Positions 1-5,171 of a DNA stretch of 8,539 nt are shown in pieces. The stretch lies in the NCBI GenBank assembly GCA_030604345.1, contig JAUVWB010000052.1, positions 1-8,539 of the forward strand. The letters run 5' to 3'. The DNA is from Desulfofustis sp. (lineage in GTDB: Bacteria; Desulfobacterota; Desulfobulbia; Desulfobulbales; Desulfocapsaceae). The notes below the pieces were generated by a model, which was not told where the DNA came from, did no database searches, and saw nothing but the letters and a program-made list of their open reading frames with translations. The position numbers were made by a program, and so were the translations under genes. How positions within the stretch are numbered: the stretch's first letter is position 1; each line of letters begins with the position of its first letter.

Positions 1-325
1 CAACGCGCTCCAGTACCGCCCGTGGATCGGCCTGAGAACGCAGGCCGCGTTCATTGAAGATGCGCCCGATGAAACAGCCGAGCGTCTGCTCCTTGAATTT
101 GATGATACGCAGGCTGTCGATATCCGGAAAGAGCTGACGATCACTGTTGTCCACCCGCGCCATTCCGGCAATCGACGAGCCATCGAAGCCGATGCCGTCA
201 CGCAGGATGGCCGGCAAATGCGCCGGGTTCACCGGGAGACTCATCAATCTGCCGTTGAGATCGGTAAAGAAGATCTTGGTCGCATCCAGGTTTCGCAGAT
301 GGTCTTGCATGTCGTCCATGGTCAT
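1..325 (-). CDS. Glutamine synthetase family protein, N-terminal part (cut by left window edge)
   Basis: Translating the minus strand from the ATG at 325 gives 108 residues with no stop up to base 1, so the gene continues outside the window. The protein begins MTMDDMQDHL and carries FDGSSIAG (about residues 47-54) followed by NSDRQLFPD. This fits the classical glutamine synthetase N-terminal signature (aromatic-DGSS, spacer, then S-D and a hydrophobic residue). The segment is the beta-grasp domain that contributes to the active site between subunits; the catalytic barrel lies beyond the edge. Family members ligate ammonia or an amine to glutamate using ATP, in the cytoplasm. An AGAGGAG ribosome site ends 12 bases upstream, and an in-frame TAA just upstream rules out a longer ATG start; the ATG at 319 is an alternative. 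The sequence is divergent from E. coli GlnA, so a gamma-glutamyl-amine ligase or another GS-like enzyme is possible. It lies downstream of, and in the same direction as, an amino acid ABC operon. Confidence 0.88.
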   Translation of the reverse strand, partial: MTMDDMQDHLRNLDATKIFFTDLNGRLMSLPVNPAHLPAILRDGIGFDGSSIAGMARVDNSDRQLFPDIDSLRIIKFKEQTLGCFIGRIFNERGLRSQADPRAVLERV

Positions 326-389
326 GATTGTCGTTTACTCCTCTGCTCATGAAATGATTGCCCAAAACCGCCGTCACGGGTAGAGGGGC

Positions 390-428
390 GGACGCACCAA
401 CCCGTTCAACCGTATGGTTGAGGCGTCC
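390..428 (-). promoter_or_regulatory. Structured leader element upstream of the glutamine synthetase gene
   Basis: Two nested inverted repeats are visible. The outer arms are GGACGC (390-395) and GCGTCC (423-428). The inner arms are CAACC (407-411) and GGTTG (416-420) around a GTAT loop. The element ends about 65 bases upstream of the synthetase start on the minus strand, so it would lie in the mRNA leader if transcription starts upstream of it. No known riboswitch class is recognised. It could equally be a regulator-binding palindrome or chance. Confidence 0.3.
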
Positions 429-496
429 ACGTCATCCGCCCATACAAAATTTCTGGCACGTTATCTTTTTTGGAACTATTTTCCCAGATTTTTCTC

Positions 497-522
497 AGAA
501 AAGACCGATCCTTCCTGATCGG
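497..522 (-). terminator. Possible intrinsic terminator of the aminomutase-transporter operon
   Basis: On the minus strand the sequence reads CCGATC, six-base loop AGGAAG, GATCGG, then TCTTTTCT. The six-base-pair GC-containing stem followed at once by a T-rich run is the layout of a Rho-independent terminator. It lies about 118 bases after the glnQ-like stop codon and about 170 bases before the synthetase start. The stem is short and the T run is interrupted by C, so termination may be partial. Confidence 0.45.
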
Positions 523-639
523 GAGAGCGTGGAGCCGAGCCACTGACAGCCCGCAGGAACCAGACAGAAAAGCATCCGGGGGGAACGTCACCTGGCCAGC
601 CCGGGCACGAATGGGGAAACAGGCAGCGGTACCAGTCCA

Positions 640-1383
640 TCAACCGACGGTGGGTTTTTGCACTTTCCCCAGGAAATTTCTGGTTCGCTCGAACTTGGGA
701 TTGCTGAAGAACTCTTGCGGGGGCGCCTCTTCCAGAATAACGCCGTTATCAACGAAGATGACCCGATCGGCCACCTCTCTGGCAAACCCCATTTCATGGG
801 TGACGACAACCATCGTCATACCTTCCTTTGCCAGGGTTTTCATGACTTCCAACACTTCACCAACCAGTTCCGGGTCAAGGGCGCTGGTCGGTTCATCAAA
901 CAACATGACCTTGGGCCTCAAAGCGAGAGAACGGGCAATGGCCACTCGCTGCTTCTGGCCGCCGGACAACTGATCAGGATAGACGCGGGCCTTGTCTTCC
1001 AGCCCGACCTTGGCCAACAGCTCCATGCCGAACTTGTTCGCCTCGGCCGTCTTCATCCGACGCACTTTCAGGGGTCCGAGGGTAACGTTTTGCAGCGCCG
1101 TCATGTGGGGAAAGAGATTGAACTGCTGGAACACCATCCCGGCCTCAGTCCGTATCATATTGATATCGGTTTTCTTATCCGTCAGGCTGTAGCCGTCCAC
1201 CTTGATCTCGCCACTGGTGAGTTCTTCCAGTTTGTTGATGCAGCGCAGCAATGTGCTCTTACCCGACCCCGAGGCGCCGACAATCACCACCACCTCGCCC
1301 GGCTCGATACTCAGGTCGATGCCTTTGAGCACTTCCAACTTGTCAAACGACTTGTGCAAATTTTTGATTTCAATCATCGGCAT
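640..1383 (-). CDS. glnQ: Amino acid ABC transporter ATP-binding protein (GlnQ type)
   Basis: This 247-residue cytoplasmic ATPase would power a polar amino acid importer. All nucleotide-binding motifs are visible: Walker [10 protein letters not shown] (36-44), Q-loop VFQQFN (Gln86/87), signature LSGGQKQR (139-146), Walker B VMLFDEP (159-165) with Glu164, D-loop SALD (167-170) and switch His196 in VTHEM. Length and motif order are typical of the GlnQ/HisP/ArtP class, and the LFPHMT segment after the Q-loop is characteristic of it. The ATG at 1383 has a GGGGA ribosome site seven bases upstream; M3 is a possible alternative start. It begins 18 bases after the permease stop, so the two are almost certainly co-transcribed. 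Substrate cannot be read from the ATPase; glutamine/glutamate is inferred from the binding protein. Confidence 0.96.
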   Translation of the reverse strand: MPMIEIKNLHKSFDKLEVLKGIDLSIEPGEVVVIVGASGSGKSTLLRCINKLEELTSGEIKVDGYSLTDKKTDINMIRTEAGMVFQQFNLFPHMTALQNVTLGPLKVRRMKTAEANKFGMELLAKVGLEDKARVYPDQLSGGQKQRVAIARSLALRPKVMLFDEPTSALDPELVGEVLEVMKTLAKEGMTMVVVTHEMGFAREVADRVIFVDNGVILEEAPPQEFFSNPKFERTRNFLGKVQKPTVG

Positions 1384-1401
1384 GGCTGCTTCCCCGAGTA
1401 C

Positions 1402-2070
1402 TTATCGCCGCACGTGGAACACCTTCTCTTCCACGACGCTGAGGATCTTGGATATGGTCATGGTCAGGACCAGGTACATGATGGCAACGGTAAGCCAGAC
1501 CTCGAAGGCCCGGAAATTGACCGAAATGATTTCCTGGCCGGTCCTGGTCAGCTCACCCACACCGATGACCACGAGCAACGAGGTGTCCTTGAGGCTGATG
1601 ATGAACTGATTGCCCAGCGGCGGAATCATTCGCTTCAGCGCCTGCGGCCAGACCACGTAGCGCATGGCCTGAAACCGGGTGAGCCCGATGGAGCGCGCCG
1701 CCTCCATCTGGCCGGGGTTGATCGACTGAACGGCGCCGCGCACGATTTCCGCGATATAGGCACCGGAGTTCAGGGCGATGGTAACAATCCCGGCGGTCAA
1801 CGGCGGGATGCGCATACCGACGGCCATGGGCAGGCCGAAGTAGAGAAACATCACCTGAACCATCAACGGCGTGCCCCGGATCGATTCCTCATAAGCCCCA
1901 GCCAGTTTGCGCAGAAAGACATTGCGGGAGAGCTTCAACAACCCGGCGGTCGCTCCGAAGATGAATCCGAAAAACAGCCCGACGATGGTAATAATGATGG
2001 TCAGCCGGATGCCGGTCAGCAGGATCGGAACCGAATCCCACATGACACTGGCGTCGAAGTCAAAGGCCAT
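1402..2070 (-). CDS. glnP: Amino acid ABC transporter permease (GlnP/HisMQ family)
   Basis: A 222-residue inner-membrane protein that would form the translocation channel, probably as a homodimer since only one permease gene is present. Hydrophobic segments lie at about 14-44, 68-86, 88-112, 165-185 and 190-212. The family marker ESIRGTPLMVQ is at 62-72. The EAA coupling loop starts at residue 123 (EAARSIGL) and continues to the WPQA segment; it docks to the ATPase. I chose the ATG at 2070 because GGAG sits six bases upstream and MAFDFDASVMWDS resembles usual family N-termini. The open frame runs back to an ATG at 2112, but that would translate through a 10-base-pair hairpin and has no clear ribosome site. 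The gene sits between the binding protein and ATPase genes, the usual order for this importer class. Confidence 0.95.
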   Translation of the reverse strand: MAFDFDASVMWDSVPILLTGIRLTIIITIVGLFFGFIFGATAGLLKLSRNVFLRKLAGAYEESIRGTPLMVQVMFLYFGLPMAVGMRIPPLTAGIVTIALNSGAYIAEIVRGAVQSINPGQMEAARSIGLTRFQAMRYVVWPQALKRMIPPLGNQFIISLKDTSLLVVIGVGELTRTGQEIISVNFRAFEVWLTVAIMYLVLTMTISKILSVVEEKVFHVRR

Positions 2071-2098
2071 GACAGCTCCAGGTATCGGGAAGAACGAA

Positions 2099-2123
2099 GG
2101 GCGGGTCCGCAATGGACCCGCCC
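2099..2123 (-). promoter_or_regulatory. Intercistronic hairpin between binding protein and permease genes
   Basis: A perfect 10-base inverted repeat, GGGCGGGTCC (2099-2108) and GGACCCGCCC (2114-2123), encloses a five-base loop. It lies 16 bases after the binding-protein stop codon and 28 bases before the permease start. The downstream minus-strand sequence (TTCGTTCTTCCC) has a few T residues but no clean T run. In ABC operons a strong hairpin here commonly protects the 3' end of the binding-protein message or causes partial termination, making binding protein more abundant than permease. That role is inferred. Confidence 0.7.
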
Positions 2124-2138
2124 GTTGGGTGCGGCGGA

Positions 2139-2885
2139 TTATTTCGGTTCAGTACCGAACCATTTTTTGTACAGCTCAGCGTATTTGCCCGATTCCATCA
2201 GGTTGAGGATCTCAATGGTCACCTTCTCGCGCAGCTCGCTGCCGGACGGGAAGGCAATGCCATAGCTCTGGCCCATGTACAGCGGTCCAACCACCTTGGC
2301 TTTGCCCTTGCCTGCCGTCTGGGCGTAATACATCACCGCCGGAGAATCGAACAGCACCGCATCGGCACCGCCGGTGGCCAGCTCCATATAGGCGCCGTCG
2401 ATGTTGGGGAACAGGCTGACGTCTTTGGCTTTGGCGTTCTTCTTGACGAAGTCCTCGCTGGTGGTTCCCAGTTTGGTGGCAACAACCTTGCCTTCCAGGT
2501 CTTCCAGACTCTTGATGTCCTCGTTGTCGCTGCGCACGAGGATCATCAAGCCGGCGTCGTAGTAGGGATAGGCAAAATCAACCACCTTTTCGCGCTCGCT
2601 CTTGATGGTCATGCCGGCAATGGCGGCATCGATATTGCCGGACTGCAGGGCCGGAATGAGGCCGTTGAAATCCATGGGCTGCAGTTCGTATTCGAGGCCC
2701 AGACTCTCGGCAATCAGGGTCCACATGTCGATATCGAAACCGACATACTTACCGCTGTCCGGATCCTTGAACTCAAAAGGCATGAAGTTGGTGTCGTGTC
2801 CGACGATGATCTTCTTGGCTTGCGCCATGGCCGTCAACGATAACGCCAGGGCTGCGGTCAATACGATAGTCAGCAGTTTTTTCAT
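2139..2885 (-). CDS. glnH: Periplasmic amino acid-binding protein of an ABC importer (GlnH-like)
   Basis: A 248-residue secreted solute-binding protein that would capture an amino acid in the periplasm and deliver it to the permease. Residues 1-23 are a typical signal peptide (MKKLL, hydrophobic core, AQA cleavage site). The mature part looks collinear with E. coli GlnH as I remember it, including FPNID-AYMEL, YGIAFP and the identical C-terminus KKWFGTEPK. Expected ligand contacts are kept at Asp31, Phe34, Phe73, Gly91, Thr93, Arg98, Lys138 and Asp180. Two differ: the position of GlnH Gly119 is Thr142 and that of His156 is Phe179. Specificity may therefore not be strict L-glutamine. The start has a strong AAGGAGGG ribosome site a few bases upstream. 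It is the second gene of the operon, 94 bases after the aminomutase, and is followed by a strong hairpin. Confidence 0.95.
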   Translation of the reverse strand: MKKLLTIVLTAALALSLTAMAQAKKIIVGHDTNFMPFEFKDPDSGKYVGFDIDMWTLIAESLGLEYELQPMDFNGLIPALQSGNIDAAIAGMTIKSEREKVVDFAYPYYDAGLMILVRSDNEDIKSLEDLEGKVVATKLGTTSEDFVKKNAKAKDVSLFPNIDGAYMELATGGADAVLFDSPAVMYYAQTAGKGKAKVVGPLYMGQSYGIAFPSGSELREKVTIEILNLMESGKYAELYKKWFGTEPK

Positions 2886-2921
2886 AAACCCTCCTTGCCT
2901 CGTTTGATGATATTTGGCCGT

Positions 2922-2954
2922 TTCCGCCCTGCAGACTGGGCCTGCAGAGCGGAA
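2922..2954 (-). promoter_or_regulatory. Intercistronic hairpin between aminomutase and binding protein genes
   Basis: Arms at 2922-2934 and 2942-2954 form a 13-pair stem with a seven-base loop (2935-2941). The only imperfect position (C2928 against A2948 on the plus strand) becomes a G-U wobble in RNA made from the minus strand, so the fold is continuous only in the operon transcript. No T run follows, so it is more likely an RNA processing or stability element, or a weak attenuator, than a full terminator. Confidence 0.6.
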
Positions 2955-2979
2955 GACCGTTATGCCGACCCCCCTTCGA

Positions 2980-4065
2980 TCATTCCGGGATGTTCGGTAA
3001 TTTCGTCACTTGCCCTTTGTAATTGACCAGCGTGTACTCGTGCTCGTTGCGTTCCCTGATGTAATAATCGGGCATCAACGGGATCTTGCCCACATTGGTG
3101 GCCACCACGTACATGGGCTGGGCCAGTCCGGTGGTATGGCCGCGAATGGCGTCTCTGATCAGCTCGGCTCCTTTCTCCACCGGCGTCCGGAAATGATCGA
3201 TACCGGGGGCCGGTTCGCAATAGAACACGTAATAGGGCCTGATGCGGAACTGCAGCAGCTTGAGATGCAGCTGCTTGAAGGTGTCGACATCATCATTGAT
3301 TCCCTTGAGCAACACCGCCTGGTTGCCCACATTGATGCCGCAGCCCATGAGTTTGTAGACCGCCTCGGCGGTCTCCGGAGTCAATTCCTTCGGGTGGTTG
3401 CACTGGGTATTGATCCAGATGGGCACCCGGTGCATGCCGCCCAGCACCTTGAGCAGGCCATCTTCCATGCGCTGGGGCAGGGCGATGACGGTGCGGGTAC
3501 CGAAGCGGATCATCTCCACGTGCGGTATCTCGCGTATCTTCCTGATCAGATAGTCGATACGGTCGTTGGAAAGAAGAAAGGGGTCGCCACCGGTGATCAA
3601 TACGTCCCTTATTTCCGGCGATTTTCTAATCCACTCCAGGCCCTCGTCGACGTCGAAGCGCAGCTCCAGGGCCCGGTCGACCACCAGTTCCTTGCGGAAG
3701 CAATGACGGCAATAATTGGCACAGACATCGGTGACGGTAAAGGCGATCTTGTCATGATACTGACGGGCGATGGAATCGGGCCGGTGTTCCTCGGTATTGC
3801 GATTTTCCTTCCAGATCAGATAATTCTGAATGCCGTAACGGTTCACCTGTTCCTGCAAGGACGGCACCACCTGTCGCCGAATCGGACAGGCCGGATCCTT
3901 CCTGTCCATGAGGGCTGCATAGTGAGGGGTTGTTCCCCACTTGGTCTTCATGGTTTCGATGGCCTTCACTTCCTCATCAGTGGGATCGATGTACCGACGC
4001 AAGCGCTCCAAGGTGTTGACGTGATTCTGTAACTGTTCTTTCCAATCCATGATCGACAAGCTCAT
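2980..4065 (-). CDS. KamA-family radical SAM, PLP-dependent 2,3-aminomutase (substrate uncertain)
   Basis: A 361-residue cytoplasmic enzyme of the lysine 2,3-aminomutase family, which moves an amino group from C2 to C3 using a 4Fe-4S cluster, S-adenosylmethionine and PLP. Visible features: CPIRRQVVPS (60-69); the cluster motif CANYCRHC (Cys115, Cys119, Cys122); Arg124, matching the carboxylate-binding Arg134 of the clostridial enzyme; GGDP (159-162); NVGNQAVLLKGIND (245-258); HFRTPVEKG (291-299); and Lys327 in VGKIPLMPDYY, matching PLP-binding Lys337. The aspartates that hold the lysine side chain (Asp293, Asp330) align with Glu284 and about Ala322, and the glycine-rich loop before the PLP lysine is two residues shorter. 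The cysteine-rich C-terminal tail of the clostridial enzyme is absent. Lysine is therefore not assured; glutamate or another amino acid is possible. Length also resembles EpmB-type proteins, but the transporter linkage argues for metabolism. The ATG at 4065 has a poor ribosome site; M6 (4050) is an alternative. Confidence 0.88.
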   Translation of the reverse strand: MSLSIMDWKEQLQNHVNTLERLRRYIDPTDEEVKAIETMKTKWGTTPHYAALMDRKDPACPIRRQVVPSLQEQVNRYGIQNYLIWKENRNTEEHRPDSIARQYHDKIAFTVTDVCANYCRHCFRKELVVDRALELRFDVDEGLEWIRKSPEIRDVLITGGDPFLLSNDRIDYLIRKIREIPHVEMIRFGTRTVIALPQRMEDGLLKVLGGMHRVPIWINTQCNHPKELTPETAEAVYKLMGCGINVGNQAVLLKGINDDVDTFKQLHLKLLQFRIRPYYVFYCEPAPGIDHFRTPVEKGAELIRDAIRGHTTGLAQPMYVVATNVGKIPLMPDYYIRERNEHEYTLVNYKGQVTKLPNIPE

Positions 4066-4354
4066 CTCGTTTTCTGAATTTTAAGATGGTCACTCCTTTA
4101 CTTCCGGCCTGTTGATTCAGTCACGAATGTCCGTGGAGCACCCATTCCTCTTCCTTTCCGCGCCCGACTGTTCCGGGGCACGGTATCCATCAATCCTATT
4201 CCATCGAAAGTGGCGAGGCAACCGATTAATTGTTGCGTTTGCAGTCCCCTTGAGAAATAGTGTTGTCTGGCGAAACCAAAAACCGGTTGGTTTGCTTGCT
4301 AGACGGGCCCGAGAATCGGGATGAACCGCACAAGAGAAAGAACACATAGGAGCA
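4066..4354. other. Divergent intergenic region between the aminomutase operon and plsC
   Basis: This 289-base gap separates divergently transcribed genes and should hold promoters for both. A candidate for the aminomutase side is listed separately. Other visible structure is the palindrome AACCGGTT within about 4281-4288 and a small hairpin CCCGA-GAA-TCGGG at 4308-4320, just upstream of plsC. No convincing coding sequence is seen. No strong plus-strand promoter was found. Confidence 0.5.
4193..4221 (-). promoter_or_regulatory. Candidate sigma-70 promoter for the aminomutase-glnHPQ operon
   Basis: On the minus strand TTGCCT (4221-4216) and TAGGAT (4198-4193) are separated by exactly 17 bases. 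Each box matches four of six consensus positions. Transcription would start near 4186, giving a leader of about 120 bases. It was found by eye in an A/T-containing region, so chance matches are possible. Confidence 0.3.
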
Positions 4355-5080
4355 ATGCTGCGAACCATACTGTGGTACATCTATTTCTGGGTCTATCAGG
4401 CTGTCAGCCTGACCTTCTTCGTGCCGCTTTTCTTTCTTCGTCTCTTGCGATTGACCGAGACAGAGACAATCTATGTCCGATTCGTAACGCGATCCTGGGC
4501 CCGCAGCATGATCTGGGCGGCCGGGGGAACGGTGACCGTCCGGGGGAGAGAGCACGTTCCGACGGATCGAGGCTATTGCATCGTCGCCAATCACCAGGGG
4601 GCCTTCGACATACCGATCCTGCTCGGCTACCTACCCGGCTCCGTCGGATTTCTGGCTAAAAAAGAATTGCGTTACCTACCCGTGCTCAGTACCTGGATGA
4701 AGGCCATCCACTGCATCTTCATCGATCGCTCCAATCGCCGCGCCGCCGCGCAGGCCATGCAGCAGGCCATCGAAACGGTGCAAAGCGGGCATCCCCTCGT
4801 GATCTTTCCCGAGGGTACGAGAAGCCGCAGCGCCAGGATGGGTCCGTTCAAAAGCGGCAGCCTGAAACTGCCGATTCGTTCCCGGGCGCTGATCGTTCCG
4901 GTAACGATCGACGGATCTTACCTGATGAAAGAGGCGAACGGCGGCCTGATGCGGCCCGCGCAGGTCACCTTGACCATTCACCCACCGGTGGACACGGCAC
5001 ACGGTGATGGCAAACAGACCCGGGAACTGGCCAACCTGCTGGGTCGAATCATCGACCCAGCGAACCTTCGAAACCGGTGA
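4355..5080 (+). CDS. plsC: 1-acyl-sn-glycerol-3-phosphate acyltransferase (PlsC family)
   Basis: A 241-residue membrane-associated enzyme that adds the second acyl chain to lysophosphatidic acid to make phosphatidic acid, the precursor of membrane phospholipids. An N-terminal hydrophobic segment (about 5-31) would anchor it to the inner membrane. The acyltransferase motifs are in order: NHQGAFD (79-85, catalytic His80 and Asp85), the KKEL...P segment around 102-109 with IFIDR (121-125), FPEGTRS (151-157) and the VPVTIDGS segment (181-188). Length is normal. The ATG at 4355 is the only credible start, since an in-frame TGA lies at 4322 and no other start codon falls between. Its AGGAG ribosome site is only two bases from the ATG, unusually close. 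The gene appears monocistronic, divergent from the aminomutase operon and convergent with the acetoacetyl-CoA synthetase gene. A related acyltransferase acting on another lipid cannot be excluded. Confidence 0.93.
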   Translation: MLRTILWYIYFWVYQAVSLTFFVPLFFLRLLRLTETETIYVRFVTRSWARSMIWAAGGTVTVRGREHVPTDRGYCIVANHQGAFDIPILLGYLPGSVGFLAKKELRYLPVLSTWMKAIHCIFIDRSNRRAAAQAMQQAIETVQSGHPLVIFPEGTRSRSARMGPFKSGSLKLPIRSRALIVPVTIDGSYLMKEANGGLMRPAQVTLTIHPPVDTAHGDGKQTRELANLLGRIIDPANLRNR

Positions 5081-5110
5081 GGGCGAATAGCTCTAACGCT
5101 TATCCTCACC
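5076..5110. terminator. Possible bidirectional hairpin between the convergent plsC and aacS genes
   Basis: GGTGAGG (5076-5082) pairs with CCTCACC (5104-5110), and just inside it GCG (5083-5085) pairs with CGC (5097-5099), leaving a TTAT bulge. The structure overlaps the plsC stop codon and lies 62 bases past the synthetase stop. Its position between convergent genes suits a shared terminator, but neither side has a T run, so the call is weak. A second perfect 7-base inverted repeat with a four-base loop lies just upstream, inside plsC (5041-5058). Confidence 0.3.
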
Positions 5111-5171
5111 GCCAGGCCATCATTGGCTTTGAACAGGTCGTTGTCCGGATCGAACCGGTTGCACTCGCCTC

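Larger units (their letters stand above)
326..639. other. Non-coding gap between the glnQ-like gene and the glutamine synthetase gene
   Basis: This 314-base stretch separates two minus-strand genes. I see no convincing coding sequence. Read on the minus strand it holds, in order, a GC-rich stretch after the ATPase stop, a hairpin with a following pyrimidine/T run (497-522), an A/T-rich stretch (about 440-500), a paired leader element (390-428) and the synthetase ribosome site. This suggests the glutamine synthetase gene has its own transcript. I could not find a convincing sigma-70 or sigma-54 promoter for it. Confidence 0.6.

Noticed and set aside
454..472. TGGCACG on the plus strand, resembling a sigma-54 -24 box
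   Set aside because: The required GC of the -12 box at the correct spacing is missing (the sequence there is a T run), and it points away from the glutamine synthetase gene.
658..2265. A 535-codon open frame on the plus strand across the transporter genes
   Set aside because: It lies antisense to three genes with complete ABC transporter motifs. Its translation is rich in His, Gln, Asp and Arg with no recognisable domain, as expected of a shadow frame in GC-rich DNA.
3010..4032. A 340-codon open frame on the plus strand across the aminomutase gene
   Set aside because: It is fully antisense to a gene with intact radical SAM and PLP motifs, and its translation has low-complexity composition and no domain.
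4230..4265. Possible plus-strand promoter TTGCGT and AATAGT for plsC
   Set aside because: The first box matches only three of six consensus positions and the second four; too weak to annotate, although plsC must have a promoter in this gap.
4117..4594. Minus-strand open frames of 87 and 122 codons around the start of plsC
   Set aside because: They cross the divergent promoter region and run antisense to plsC, with no domain and no good ribosome site.
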